Notes: a model not told the origin generated them from the sequence alone. A DNA stretch of 57,548 nucleotides from Microbacterium gubbeenense DSM 15944 (GCF_000422745.1 NZ_AUGQ01000014.1:1-57548); one strand, 5' to 3'; counted from the stretch's first letter, positions 18,169 through 27,475 are shown. A program made the numbers and translations.

Positions 18169-19434
18169 TCACGCACCTCCCTCGGCAACGGCCGCGATGG
18201 CCCTCTCGAGGATCGCCAGCCCCTCGTCGAGATCCTCGTCGGGCGTCGTCAGCGGCGGGATCAGCTTCACCACGCGGCCGTCGGTTCCGCACGGTCCGAT
18301 GAGCAGGCCGTTCTCGAACGCCTCCGTCTGCACGCGCTTCGCGAAGGATCCGTCGACGACGTCGAGCCCCTGCATCATGCCTTTGCCGCGCACCTCCCAC
18401 CCGCGCGACGAGTTCGCAGCGGCGATCGCCTGCAGCTTCTCGGCCATGCGCGCGCCCTTGACGGCGACCTGGCCCATCAGCTCGTCGTCGGTGAAGTAGT
18501 CGAGCGCGGCGGTGCCGGCGACGAACGACAGCCCCTGGCCCCGGAACGTTCCGGTGTGCGCGCCCGGGCTCCAGTGCGCATCGACCTCGGGCTTGTTGAG
18601 GTTCATCGCGATCGGGGTCCCGTACCCTCCGAGGCCCTTGGCAAGCGTGATGATGTCGGGATCGAGCCCCATGCCGTCGAAGCTGAAATACGATCCGGTG
18701 CGCCCGCTCCCGGCCTGGATATCGTCAATGATGAACAGCGCCCCGACATCGCGCGCCAGCTGCTGGACGGCGTGCAGCCACTCCTTGCTGTGCACCCACA
18801 CACCGCCCTCGGCCTGCACCGTCTCGACGATGAACGCGGCCGGCGGGCGCAGCCCCGACGACGCGTCCGCGAGCGCCTCGCGGTAGGCGTCGAGGCTCGC
18901 GGTGCCGCCGCCCGGCGCGAACTCGTTGGGCAGGCGCAGCACGTGATCCAGCGGCACGCCGGCCCACTTGCGGAAGGCGTCGTTGGCGGTGACCGCGAGC
19001 GCCCCGAGCGTCATGCCGTGGAACCCGTGCGAGAACGCGACGACCTCCTGGCGGCCGGTCGCGAGGCGGGCGAGCTTGAGCGACGCCTCGACTGCGTTCG
19101 CGCCGGTCGGCCCCATGAACTGCATTTTGTGGTCCATGCCGCGCGGGGCGAGGATCACGTCGTGGAACCGGGTGACGAAGTCGCGCTTGGTCGTCGTATA
19201 GGTGTCGAGGCTGTGCGCGATGCCGTCGCCCTCGAGGAACGCGATCATCGCCTTCTTCATGCGCGGATTGTTGTGCCCGAAGTTGAGCACGCCGGCCCCG
19301 GCGAAGAAGTCGATGTAGCTGGTGCCGTCCTCAGACACCTGTCGCGAACCTGACGCATGAGAGAAGACGGTCGGATAAGCGCGGCAATACCCGCGGATCT
19401 CGGATTCCCACTGCTCGAACGGACTCATGTCCAT
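18169..19434 (-). CDS. doeD: Diaminobutyrate--2-oxoglutarate aminotransferase (ectoine catabolism)
   Basis: A 421-residue class III PLP aminotransferase with MGPTGANAVEASLKLAR, IIDDIQAGSGRTG and the PLP lysine in LAKGLGG. It resembles both EctB (ectoine synthesis) and DoeD (breakdown), which catalyse the same transamination in opposite metabolic directions. No ectA or ectC is nearby while doeA and doeB are, so the catabolic role is preferred: L-2,4-diaminobutyrate to aspartate semialdehyde. Start ATG 19434 has GAGGAG 6 bases upstream. It lies 22 bases after doeB. Confidence 0.88.
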   Translation of the reverse strand: MDMSPFEQWESEIRGYCRAYPTVFSHASGSRQVSEDGTSYIDFFAGAGVLNFGHNNPRMKKAMIAFLEGDGIAHSLDTYTTTKRDFVTRFHDVILAPRGMDHKMQFMGPTGANAVEASLKLARLATGRQEVVAFSHGFHGMTLGALAVTANDAFRKWAGVPLDHVLRLPNEFAPGGGTASLDAYREALADASSGLRPPAAFIVETVQAEGGVWVHSKEWLHAVQQLARDVGALFIIDDIQAGSGRTGSYFSFDGMGLDPDIITLAKGLGGYGTPIAMNLNKPEVDAHWSPGAHTGTFRGQGLSFVAGTAALDYFTDDELMGQVAVKGARMAEKLQAIAAANSSRGWEVRGKGMMQGLDVVDGSFAKRVQTEAFENGLLIGPCGTDGRVVKLIPPLTTPDEDLDEGLAILERAIAAVAEGGA

Positions 19435-19456
19435 GATCGGCTCCTCTCGGTTGTCG

Positions 19457-20701
19457 CTAGGTATCACTCACCCTGTGCGTGTCATTCTCGGATCCCCGGC
19501 GGCGGTCTGCCGCCGGGAGCTCGGGGGCGCCGGCGAGGCGCGCATAGGCGCGGACGACCGGCGCGATCAGCGCGTCGTTGAAGTCGTAGCGCGGGCTGTG
19601 GCACGAGTGCGGGTCGCCCGCGCCGACGAGGGCGAACGCTCCAGGCACCTCGGCCAGGTAATAGCTGAAGTCCTCCGACGCCATCACCGGAATCGGGATG
19701 TCGGCCGAGGCATCCGTGCCGCCGAACGCGTCGATGACGGCGGGCACGAGGGCCGCGCGCAGCTCCGCCGCCTCGGCCGGATGGTTGACGGTGGCCGCGT
19801 AGCGGTTCGTGCTCGTCATTGCGGCGCTGACGCCGTGCGCGCGAGCGGTCGACTCGGCGATGTCGCCGATCATCGCGAAGACCTCGTCGCGGAGAGCGGT
19901 ATCGGGAACGCGGATGCTTCCCCCGAGCCTGGCGGTCGCCGGGGTGACGGTGCTGCCGCTCGGGGCGTCGATCCAAGTGACGGCGACGACGACGGGCGTC
20001 TGCGGCGGGAGGCGGCGCGCGACCAACTGCTGCAGCGCGACCGTGATCGCGGCGGCGGCGAGAACCGGATCCCTCGTCGCCTCGGGCTGGCTCGCGTGCC
20101 CGCCGACGCCCGAGACCCCGACCTCGAAGGTGCCGTTCGCCGACATCACGGGGCCATCGGGGCAGGCGATCCGCCCGCGCCCGAGCGCGGGCCAGTTGTG
20201 CCACCCGAACACGACGTCGACGCCGTCGAGGGCGCCGTCATCGATCATGCCCTTCGCCCCGTGGCCGCCCTCCTCTGCGGGCTGGAACAGGAGAGTGACC
20301 GGGCCGGGAAGGTCGTCCTCGTGCGCCGCAAGCCATCGCGCGGTGGCGAGCAGCGTCGCCGTGTGCCCGTCGTGCCCGCACGCGTGCATGACTCCCTCGT
20401 GCTCCGACGTCCACGGCGCGGTCGATTCCTCGGCGACGGGCATCGCGTCGATGTCGGCGCGCAGCGCGACGTGCCGCCCCGGCGCGGCGGGTGCCAACCG
20501 GGCGATGGTGCCGGTCGTCGCGCACGCGCGCCAGCGGATCCCCAGCGCGTCGAGTTCGGCGCGGACACGCGCGGCGGTCAGGTGCTCTTCCCAGGCGAGC
20601 TCCGGGATCCGGTGGAGGTCGCGACGCAGCACGGACGCAGATTCGAGGATGTTCTGCCAGGTGCCGACGTGGTCGGCGCCGATGACGCGTGCTGGTGCCA
20701 A
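19457..20701 (-). CDS. doeB: M20 family N-acetyl-diaminobutyrate deacetylase (DoeB2-like)
   Basis: A 414-residue M20 metallohydrolase. Metal-site motifs include the ALRADIDAMPV segment, MHACGHDGH, LLFQPAEEGGHGAK and the dimerisation domain with GVGGHASQPEATRDP. It most resembles amidohydrolases that remove N-acetyl groups. As first gene of the doe operon it probably makes L-2,4-diaminobutyrate from the product of DoeA. The Halomonas DoeB is an unrelated AstE/AspA-type enzyme, so this corresponds to the M20 variant called DoeB2. The start is TTG 20701 with GGAGG just upstream; no ATG or GTG fits better. Confidence 0.82.
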   Translation of the reverse strand: MAPARVIGADHVGTWQNILESASVLRRDLHRIPELAWEEHLTAARVRAELDALGIRWRACATTGTIARLAPAAPGRHVALRADIDAMPVAEESTAPWTSEHEGVMHACGHDGHTATLLATARWLAAHEDDLPGPVTLLFQPAEEGGHGAKGMIDDGALDGVDVVFGWHNWPALGRGRIACPDGPVMSANGTFEVGVSGVGGHASQPEATRDPVLAAAAITVALQQLVARRLPPQTPVVVAVTWIDAPSGSTVTPATARLGGSIRVPDTALRDEVFAMIGDIAESTARAHGVSAAMTSTNRYAATVNHPAEAAELRAALVPAVIDAFGGTDASADIPIPVMASEDFSYYLAEVPGAFALVGAGDPHSCHSPRYDFNDALIAPVVRAYARLAGAPELPAADRRRGSENDTHRVSDT

Positions 20702-20810
20702 CTCGCCTCCGTTCCACTGAATCGCAGCGGTCGGTGCAACTTCTCCGTGTGGTCACCCTAGCCCGGGGCGCGGGTTTTGTCTGCCCCCGCGCGAGTCGAG
20801 TTTTCTGCTG

Positions 20811-21416
20811 TCAGCGGCCGAGGGCGCGGGCGAGCTTCGACGCCGAGGAGGCGGGGCGACCGCCGGAGGCCAGTGCCACCCGCTCGATGTCGGCGAAGAA
20901 CGCGTCGATGTACTCGGGTGCGGCGGGGCCGAGTTCGATCTCCCACTCGCACCACTCGCGGTCGACGCCGCTGCGCAGGTCGCTCGCGCGCACGCGGTCG
21001 TTCACGAACTCGGCGATCACCCGGCCGTCGGCGTCGAGCAGGTCGTACGCGGTGCGGTCGTTGACGATGCGCGCAAGCGGCGCGAGCGGATCCGTCGTCC
21101 ACTCCGCGAGCTCATCCGTCAGCTCCGCGGGGATCTCGTCGCTGAGCGGCCAGCCGATCTCGAGCCGTCCGCCGTTCACGAGCGGGCCCTTGATGTGCCA
21201 TCCCGCGTCGGGGCCGCCCACCCGGCGGCGCACCGCGACGCCGAACTTCGCGAGCCGCATGTCCGCCGTGTCGAGATACCCCGCGTCGAGGTGCCGTTCC
21301 TCCCCCGCCGAGACGCGCGCGACGCCCGCGACCCCGGTCCAGTCGGGCACCGGCGTTCCGGCGTCGACGTCGAACTTCTTCTCGATCTCCACGGAGCGCT
21401 CAGGGGCCATAGCCAC
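20811..21416 (-). CDS. CYTH domain protein
   Basis: The 201-residue protein has the CYTH hallmark EXEXK as VEIEKKF (about residues 9-15), followed by alternating charged strands (YLDTADMRLAK, VAVRRRVGG, WHIKGP, CEWEIEL). CYTH proteins form a tunnel binding triphosphates: adenylate cyclase type 2, thiamine triphosphatase, inorganic triphosphatase. The substrate is unknown. It lies 20 bases after the YihY gene and may be cotranscribed with it. Confidence 0.85.
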   Translation of the reverse strand: MAMAPERSVEIEKKFDVDAGTPVPDWTGVAGVARVSAGEERHLDAGYLDTADMRLAKFGVAVRRRVGGPDAGWHIKGPLVNGGRLEIGWPLSDEIPAELTDELAEWTTDPLAPLARIVNDRTAYDLLDADGRVIAEFVNDRVRASDLRSGVDREWCEWEIELGPAAPEYIDAFFADIERVALASGGRPASSASKLARALGR

Positions 21417-21436
21417 TCATCCTAATCGGGCGGATC

Positions 21437-22474
21437 CTACGATGCGGCGGCGCGCTCGGCTTCCTTTTCGCGCGCGACCTGGTCGGCATCGCGCGCGGCG
21501 GCAAGCGCCTCCTCCGCGACGCGCACGTTGCGCTCGGCCGACCGAACGACCCGCTGCGTCAGCGTCTCCGCGCCGTGGCGCTCGGCGACGCGGTTGCGCT
21601 TCTCCTCGATCGTCACCACGATGTACGAGCACGCGATCAGCACGACCTGCGCCGACAGATTGAACCAGAGCAGCAGCGCGATGAGCGAGGCGAAACCGAC
21701 CAGCAGGGGGTTGTTGTCGGCGCCGCCGAGGAACAGCCCGGATGCCTGTTGCAGGACCACCAGGCCCGCGCCGCCGATGAGCGACCCGGGAATGAGCTCT
21801 CCGAACGTGGGCTTCGCGCCCGCCATCAGCCAGAACAGCCACGCGACGATCACGGCGTCGAGAATGAAGGTGACGAGCACCGTGCCGATGCGGGTGAGGA
21901 CCTCGGCGGTGTTGTTGTCGGCGCTGCCCAGCCATTCGAGCACCGTGTCGACGAACGCCGAGCCGAGGAAGGTCACGACGGCCGAGGCGATCACGAGCAC
22001 GCCGATCGACAGCGCGAAGATCAGGTCGAACGCGCGCATGATGAGCGCGTTCGATTCGTCGTGGCGGGTGCCGGCGATCGAGCGGATCGACATGCGCACG
22101 TTGCCGACGCCGCCGAGCAGCGCCCACACCAGCGCGATGATGGAGATCACCGGGGCCGCAACGCTCGAGGTGATGTCCGGCAGGTTCGAGACGTCGATCA
22201 GGGCCCCGTCGCCGCCCAGGCCGACCAGCCCCGGCACGACGCCGTCGACGGTCTCGACGAGCGCCTCCCACAGGTCGCTGCGCGTCGACAACCAGATCGA
22301 CGCGACCGAGAACCCGAGGAACACCGCCGCGAAGACCGCGAACAGCATGCGGAACGTGATCGCCGCGGACAGCAGCCCGCCGCGGCTGTCGGTGTAGAGC
22401 AATAACGCGCGCACGACGCGCAGCTGCAGGGCCCACCTCACGGCGGCCTGGTAACCACGAATGAGCTTTCCCAT
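21437..22474 (-). CDS. YihY/BrkB family inner-membrane protein
   Basis: A 345-residue membrane protein of the YihY/virulence factor BrkB family. About six hydrophobic segments are visible, for example LLSAAITFRMLFAVFAAVF, AAPVISIIALVWALLG, LVIASAVVTFLG and FASLIALLLWFNLSAQVVLIAC. A charged helical tail (about 300-345, rich in Ala, Glu and Arg) follows. Function is not established for the family. It begins 10 bases after the prepilin peptidase gene. Confidence 0.85.
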   Translation of the reverse strand: MGKLIRGYQAAVRWALQLRVVRALLLYTDSRGGLLSAAITFRMLFAVFAAVFLGFSVASIWLSTRSDLWEALVETVDGVVPGLVGLGGDGALIDVSNLPDITSSVAAPVISIIALVWALLGGVGNVRMSIRSIAGTRHDESNALIMRAFDLIFALSIGVLVIASAVVTFLGSAFVDTVLEWLGSADNNTAEVLTRIGTVLVTFILDAVIVAWLFWLMAGAKPTFGELIPGSLIGGAGLVVLQQASGLFLGGADNNPLLVGFASLIALLLWFNLSAQVVLIACSYIVVTIEEKRNRVAERHGAETLTQRVVRSAERNVRVAEEALAAARDADQVAREKEAERAAAS

Positions 22475-22484
22475 GCAGGCAACG

Positions 22485-22958
22485 TTACGTGACGCACAGC
22501 CCGAGCACAGCGCCGAGCACCATGCATGGCCCGAACGGAATGTGAGTGTCGCGCGTTCCTCGACCGGTCGCCAGCACGCCGATCGCCCACGCGCCGCCGA
22601 CCACGAACGCGAGCGCCGCGCCGGCGACGAACGCGGGCCACCCGTCCCAGGCGAGAACGAGCCCGATCGGCACGGCGAGCTTCACATCTCCCCCGCCGAG
22701 CCCGCCGCGGCTCGCGGCCCACAGCGCAAGGTACGCGGATCCGAGGATCGCCCCGCCCGCGACCGCACGGACGAGAGCGGCCGCGGATCCGTCGAAAGCC
22801 GCGGCCGCGACGCACGCCGCGAGAAGGCACGCCGTCGCCGGGGCGAGGATGCGATTCGGCAGGCGGTGCTCGCGGATATCGATGTGCGCGAGCCACGCGC
22901 CCACGCCGCAGAAGCCCAGTTGGGCGACGATCATCAGGGCGTCAGGCACGCGCCCCAC
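22485..22958 (-). CDS. Prepilin peptidase, A24 family
   Basis: The 157-residue integral membrane aspartic protease has both catalytic Asp positions: DIREHRLPN (about 27) and the GGGDVKLA motif (about 91), with several membrane helices. The family cleaves leader peptides from type IV prepilins or Flp pilins. It lacks the N-terminal methyltransferase domain of the large PilD form, so it is of the short CpaA/TadV type. No pilin genes are in the window. Confidence 0.8.
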   Translation of the reverse strand: MGRVPDALMIVAQLGFCGVGAWLAHIDIREHRLPNRILAPATACLLAACVAAAAFDGSAAALVRAVAGGAILGSAYLALWAASRGGLGGGDVKLAVPIGLVLAWDGWPAFVAGAALAFVVGGAWAIGVLATGRGTRDTHIPFGPCMVLGAVLGLCVT

Positions 22959-23008
22959 GATAGAGAGATCGCGCGGGGTCGACTTTGTGCCTGTGGATGA
23001 CGCGCGTC

Positions 23009-24031
23009 TTACAGCGCGACGACGACCTTTCCGGAGACCCTGCCGTCGCGGGCGACCGCGAAGGCGCGGGCCGCGTCGGCGATCGGGAACTCGTGGGTGA
23101 TGACGGCCTCGACGTCGTCTCGGCGCGCGAGCACCTCAACGGCCGCGTCGACCTCATCACGGAAGCGGAATGTTCCGATGAGGGTGACTTCCTTCGAGAT
23201 GATCGGCGCGAGGTTCACCGGGCGCGGTTCGTTCGGAACCATGCCCACCTGAACGATCGTGCCGCGCTTTCGCACCGCGACACCGGCCGACGAGATCGCC
23301 ACGGGCGCGCCCGAGCATTCGAAGACGACATCGAATTCCTCGCGCGGCATGTCATCGACGCCCACGCGGATCGTGCGGTCGGCGCCGAGCGCACTCGCCC
23401 GTTCGAGCGTCTCGGGCAGCACATCGCTCACCGTGACGTGGGCGGCGCCGCGCTCCTGCGCCGCGACGATCGCCAGCAGCCCGATCGGGCCCGCGCCCGA
23501 CACGAGCACGCGGGCGCCCGTGAGATCCCCGACCCGCGCCGCGGCGTGCAGCGCGACCCCGAGCGGCTCGGCGAGCGACGCGCGCCGGATGCTCAGCTCA
23601 TCCGGGAGCATCCGGACCATGTCCGACTCGACGATCATGTACTCGCTCATCGCGCCCTGGGTGTGCGGCCAGGTCGACGCGCTGCCGAGGTAAGAGCCGC
23701 CCGCCCAGAGGTGCGGTTCGTCCTCGATGCCCGCCGAGGGGGCGCCGAAGCGCGCGGGGTGCACCGTCACCGGCGTGCCGGCCGCGAAGCGTCCCGACGG
23801 ATCGAGGTCGACCCGGCCCGACAGCTCGTGGCCGGGAATGAGCGGCTCGCGAACCGCGTACTCGCCGTTGGCGCCCTCGAAGTAGTAGTGCAGGTCGGAT
23901 CCGCAGATTCCGACGAAGTCGACGCGCAGCCGCACCTGGCCCTCGCCGGGCTGCGGAACGTCGACCTCGCGCACCTCGAGCACGTCCTTCGCGTCGATGA
24001 ACGCCGCGCGCATCGTGTCAGCCACGGTCAC
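23009..24031 (-). CDS. idnD: L-idonate 5-dehydrogenase-like zinc alcohol dehydrogenase
   Basis: A 340-residue medium-chain dehydrogenase with the zinc-site motifs GICGSDLHYY and PGHELSG and the nucleotide motif SGAGPIGLLA. It resembles L-idonate 5-dehydrogenase, which oxidises L-idonate to 5-keto-D-gluconate. The adjacent 5-ketogluconate reductase-like gene supports this. Unlike many relatives it lacks the structural four-Cys lobe. Its GTG start at 24031 overlaps the stop of idnO by 4 bases; ATG 24013 is an alternative. Confidence 0.82.
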   Translation of the reverse strand: MTVADTMRAAFIDAKDVLEVREVDVPQPGEGQVRLRVDFVGICGSDLHYYFEGANGEYAVREPLIPGHELSGRVDLDPSGRFAAGTPVTVHPARFGAPSAGIEDEPHLWAGGSYLGSASTWPHTQGAMSEYMIVESDMVRMLPDELSIRRASLAEPLGVALHAAARVGDLTGARVLVSGAGPIGLLAIVAAQERGAAHVTVSDVLPETLERASALGADRTIRVGVDDMPREEFDVVFECSGAPVAISSAGVAVRKRGTIVQVGMVPNEPRPVNLAPIISKEVTLIGTFRFRDEVDAAVEVLARRDDVEAVITHEFPIADAARAFAVARDGRVSGKVVVAL

Positions 24032-24795
24032 ACCACCGCCGTCATGCCGCCGTCGACGAAGATGTTCTGGCCCGAGACGAAGCTCGACGCGTCCGAGGCG
24101 AGATACAGCAGCGTTCCCCACAGCTCCTTGAAGTCGCCCCAGCGCTGCGCGGGCGTGCGATTGATCAGCCACGAGTTGAACGCCTCGTCCTCGACGAGCG
24201 CCTTGTTCATCTCGGTCGCGAAATAGCCGGGCGAGATGGCGTTGACCTGCACGTTGGAGCGCGCGAGGTCGGCGGCCATGCCCTTGGTCAGCATGACGAT
24301 GCCGCCCTTCGTGGCCGAGTACGGTGCGATCGTCTGGCGCGCGAGCTGCGACTGCACGGATCCGATGTTGATGACCTTGCCGGACCCGCGCTCGGCCATG
24401 CCGGGCGTCACGAATCGCGACACGTAGAAGGCGCTCGAGAGGTTGCTCGCGACGATGGAATCCCAATCCGACACGGCGAACTCGGTGAACGGCGCGCGGC
24501 GCTGGAGCCCCGCGTTGTTCACGAGAATGTCGGGCACGCCGTGCTCGGCGACGATGCCGGATACCGCCGATTCGACGGCGGCCGCATCGGTGACGTCGAA
24601 CGCGACGGCGGCGGCGTCCGCGCCCGTGGCCTCCGTGATCGCGGCGCGCGTCTCGGCGAGCGCCGCCTCATCGCGTCCGTGCAGAACGACCCGCGCGCCG
24701 CCCTGGGCCAGGGCGAGGGCGAGCGAGCGGCCGAGGCCGCGCGACGAGCCCGTGACGAGAGCGAGCTTGCCCGTCACATCGAAGAGATCGTGCAT
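24028..24795 (-). CDS. idnO: Gluconate 5-dehydrogenase-like SDR
   Basis: A 255-residue classical short-chain dehydrogenase: TGSSRGLGRS cofactor motif (about 15-24), NNAG, and catalytic Ser-Tyr-Lys (IGSVQSQ, YSATK). The sequence fits gluconate 5-dehydrogenase (5-keto-D-gluconate to gluconate). With idnD it would carry L-idonate to gluconate. No gluconate kinase, transporter or regulator lies beside it. The region 24796-24930 must contain its promoter, but no operator was recognised. Confidence 0.83.
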   Translation of the reverse strand: MHDLFDVTGKLALVTGSSRGLGRSLALALAQGGARVVLHGRDEAALAETRAAITEATGADAAAVAFDVTDAAAVESAVSGIVAEHGVPDILVNNAGLQRRAPFTEFAVSDWDSIVASNLSSAFYVSRFVTPGMAERGSGKVINIGSVQSQLARQTIAPYSATKGGIVMLTKGMAADLARSNVQVNAISPGYFATEMNKALVEDEAFNSWLINRTPAQRWGDFKELWGTLLYLASDASSFVSGQNIFVDGGMTAVV

Positions 24796-24930
24796 CAGGA
24801 ATCTGCCTTTCTGCAGGAGAGTCGTGTCTCGAAGCGGTCCGAATCATTCGGCGCGAGACGGCAGATGATCCTATCTCAACACATGTAGGAGAACGATGCG
24901 AGAGGTCGCCCGCCGGGTAGGCATACTGAC

Positions 24931-25407
24931 TCAGTCACCGAGGCGATTGCGTGAGCGCATGGCGCGTTCGGCCTCGCGCTTGTCCTGGCGCTCGCGCAGC
25001 GTTTGGCGCTTGTCGAACTCGGTCTTGCCCTTGGCAAGGCCGATCTCGACCTTCGCGCGGCCGTCGACGAAGTAGAGCTTGAGCGGCACGAGCGTATATC
25101 CGCCGACCGCGACCTTGTGCCCGAGCTTCGTGATCTCTTCCTTGTGCAGCAGCAGCTTGCGCTGGCGCTTGGCGGCGTGGTTGGTCCACGTGCCCTGCGA
25201 GTACTGCGGAATGTTCACCTGGTCGATCCAGGCCTCGCCCTTGTCGATGAACGCGTAACCGTCGGTGAGGTTCGCGTGGCCCGCGCGTAGCGACTTCACC
25301 TCGGTGCCGCTCAGAACGAGACCGGCCTCATAGGTCTTCTCGATCGTGTACTGGTGTCGTGCGCGGCGGTTGACCGCCACGACCTTCTCGCCCTTCTCAC
25401 GAGGCAT
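24931..25407 (-). CDS. smpB: SsrA-binding protein SmpB
   Basis: A 158-residue Smp[32 protein letters not shown] and the C-terminal basic tail ([16 protein letters not shown]). It delivers tmRNA to stalled ribosomes in trans-translation. ATG 25407 has GAAGGAGG upstream. It is the third gene of a minus-strand ftsE-ftsX-smpB group, the usual actinobacterial order. tmRNA itself was not found in the flanking bases. Confidence 0.96.
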   Translation of the reverse strand: MPREKGEKVVAVNRRARHQYTIEKTYEAGLVLSGTEVKSLRAGHANLTDGYAFIDKGEAWIDQVNIPQYSQGTWTNHAAKRQRKLLLHKEEITKLGHKVAVGGYTLVPLKLYFVDGRAKVEIGLAKGKTEFDKRQTLRERQDKREAERAMRSRNRLGD

Positions 25408-25460
25408 GCGCGCACCTCCTTCGCTTACGGACGCTGCAGCCCTCTAGTCTATGCCAGAGA

Positions 25461-26372
25461 TCAAGCGCGCAACCAGCGGCGAATCGCCGCGCCCGCGGAG
25501 ATCGCAGCCATCAGCACGCCGAGCACGACGATCAGCGGCACCACGTACCAGGCATCGGCGAGCGTGATCCACGGGATCGCACCGGCCTCGCCGGCAAGAT
25601 AGCCCTCCACGCCCACGCCCACACCCACGAGTACCGCGGCACTCGCGAGCGCGGCCCCGATGAATGCCGCGATGATGCCCTCGAGCACGAACGGCGTCTG
25701 GATCGTGCCGTTCGAGGCGCCGACGAGGCGCATGATGCCCACCTCGCGGCGGCGGGCGAACGCCGACAGCCGGATCGTCGTCGAGATCAGCAGCACGGCC
25801 GAGATCAGCATGAGCACGGCCACGCCCACGGCGATGTAGGTCGCAATGGTCAGGGTCGTGAACAGCGGATCGAGGTACTCGAGCTGGTCGGTGATCTCCT
25901 CGACGCCCGCGACGCCGTTGAACGCCTCGCGAATCACGTCGGTCTGATCGGGGTTGATGAGGTTGATGTGGAAGATCGCGCTCGTCTGCTCGACCGTGAT
26001 GAGGCCGGACAGCTCGTCATCGAAGCTCTCGACGAACGCGTCGTACGCCTCCTGCTGCGATTCGTAGCTCCACTCATCGATCAGCGGCGCGAGCGTGGAT
26101 CCGTCGAGCTGGTCCTGAACCGACGCGATCTGCTCTTCGGTCGCCGTGCCGTCGACGCAGGTGTCGCCGTCGGAGATCGACGAGCACATGTACACATCGA
26201 CCTGCGCCCGGTCCTGGAAGTACGAGTTCGTCTTCTGGATCTGCGCCTGCATCAGCAGCGCAGCACCGACGAAGGTGAGGGACACGAAGGTCACGAGGAT
26301 GACGGAGATGACCATGGACGCGTTGCGACGCAGCCCCTGGAATGCCTCCGACAGGATGAGGGAGAGATTCAC
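25461..26372 (-). CDS. ftsX: Cell division protein FtsX
   Basis: The 303-residue permease-like subunit has four membrane helices: one near the N-terminus (VISVILVTFVSLTFVGAALLMQ), an extracellular domain with two Cys (about 60-160), then three C-terminal helices. With FtsE it forms an ABC-type complex that activates cell-wall hydrolases at division. The GTG start at 26372 overlaps the ftsE TGA by 4 bases. Confidence 0.95.
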   Translation of the reverse strand: MNLSLILSEAFQGLRRNASMVISVILVTFVSLTFVGAALLMQAQIQKTNSYFQDRAQVDVYMCSSISDGDTCVDGTATEEQIASVQDQLDGSTLAPLIDEWSYESQQEAYDAFVESFDDELSGLITVEQTSAIFHINLINPDQTDVIREAFNGVAGVEEITDQLEYLDPLFTTLTIATYIAVGVAVLMLISAVLLISTTIRLSAFARRREVGIMRLVGASNGTIQTPFVLEGIIAAFIGAALASAAVLVGVGVGVEGYLAGEAGAIPWITLADAWYVVPLIVVLGVLMAAISAGAAIRRWLRA

Positions 26373-27331
26373 GAGGTCGGCCCCACTTCGTCGTCACGCG
26401 AATCTTCGAGCCCGAGCCGATCGGCCATGCCGAGCTCGTCGACCTCGACGTCCACCTGCGGCAGAGCCGCGCGTTCCGGCTCGTCGACGGCCTCGGGCTC
26501 GACGGCCTCGGGCTCGTCCTCCTGATCAGGCTGAACGGCCGGGAGCATTCCGGTGAGCGTCTCGCGCTGCACCTCCTGCGCCGCGGTGAGCGCGGCCAGC
26601 GCGGCAGCCCCGCGCTCGGCCTCGGGGCGCAGCGTGTGAACGGCCGACGTGTCGCCGTAGGATCCGCGCACGTCGTCACGAATCAGCACGCCCTCGCGCA
26701 GCTCGATCACGCGGCGCTGCATCTGGTCGACGAATCCGGCCTCGTGCGTGGCCATCACGACCGTCGTTCCGGCGGCGTTGATCGCCTCGAGAACGCGCAT
26801 GACCTCGACCGACGTGGTCGGGTCGAGGTTTCCGGTCGGCTCGTCGGCCAGCACGATCGCGGGCCGGTTGACGATGGCCCGGGCGATCGCGATGCGCTGC
26901 TGCTCGCCGCCCGACAGCTCGTGCGGCATGCGCTTGCCCATCGACTCGAGCCCGACGCGCTCGAGCGCCTCGGGAACGGCCGACTTGATGAAGGCGCGCG
27001 AGCGGCCGATGACCTTGAGCGCGAACGAGATGTTCTGCGAGACGGTCTTGGTCGGCAGCAGCCGGAAGTCCTGGAACACGGTGCCGATGTTGCGCCGGAA
27101 ATACGGCGCCCGCCTGTCGCTCAGCGTGCGGGTGTCGCGCCCGAGCACGAGCACGCGCCCGTCGGACGGGGTGTCCTCGCGCATCATGAGTCGCAGGCAC
27201 GACGACTTCCCGGAGCCCGATGCGCCGACGAGGAACACGAATTCGCCGCGCTCCACCTCGAAGTCGATGCCATCGAGCGCGGGGCGTTTGGTGCCGCGAT
27301 AGCGCTTCGTCACTTTTTCGAACCGGATCAT
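26369..27331 (-). CDS. ftsE: Cell division ATP-binding protein FtsE with C-terminal extension
   Basis: A 320-residue ABC ATPase: Walker A GASGSGKSS, signature LSGGEQQRIAIARA, Walker B VLADEPTGNLD, H-loop MATHE. The core ends about residue 225. The remaining 95 residues are an acidic, low-complexity tail (EDEPEAVEPEAVDEPE), whereas E. coli FtsE has about 222 residues in total. The start ATG 27331 (MIRFEKVTKRY) matches the family; a longer upstream frame does not. Confidence 0.95.
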   Translation of the reverse strand: MIRFEKVTKRYRGTKRPALDGIDFEVERGEFVFLVGASGSGKSSCLRLMMREDTPSDGRVLVLGRDTRTLSDRRAPYFRRNIGTVFQDFRLLPTKTVSQNISFALKVIGRSRAFIKSAVPEALERVGLESMGKRMPHELSGGEQQRIAIARAIVNRPAIVLADEPTGNLDPTTSVEVMRVLEAINAAGTTVVMATHEAGFVDQMQRRVIELREGVLIRDDVRGSYGDTSAVHTLRPEAERGAAALAALTAAQEVQRETLTGMLPAVQPDQEDEPEAVEPEAVDEPERAALPQVDVEVDELGMADRLGLEDSRDDEVGPTS

Positions 27332-27475
27332 GTCCCCTCGACAGTACGCGCGGCTCCTCGCGCGCGACGCGAGCGACACCCGGGCGCCGCGCGACGCATA
27401 TCAGTTTCAGAGGATGACTCCCCGGGCACCGCCCCAGAACCCGTGGGATCCGCCGCCGTGGTGCAGAATTGGGCC

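Noticed and set aside
15936..19353. Long plus-strand frames through the doe operon
   Set aside because: Arg/His/Asp-rich shadows typical of high-GC antisense DNA; the minus-strand proteins are full-length family members.
18169..19434. EctB, i.e. ectoine biosynthesis
   Set aside because: No ectA, ectC or ectD is nearby, while ectoine hydrolase and the deacetylase are in the same operon.
24796..24930. tmRNA gene next to smpB
   Set aside because: No tRNA-like ends or tag-peptide reading frame were recognised, and the space is too short.
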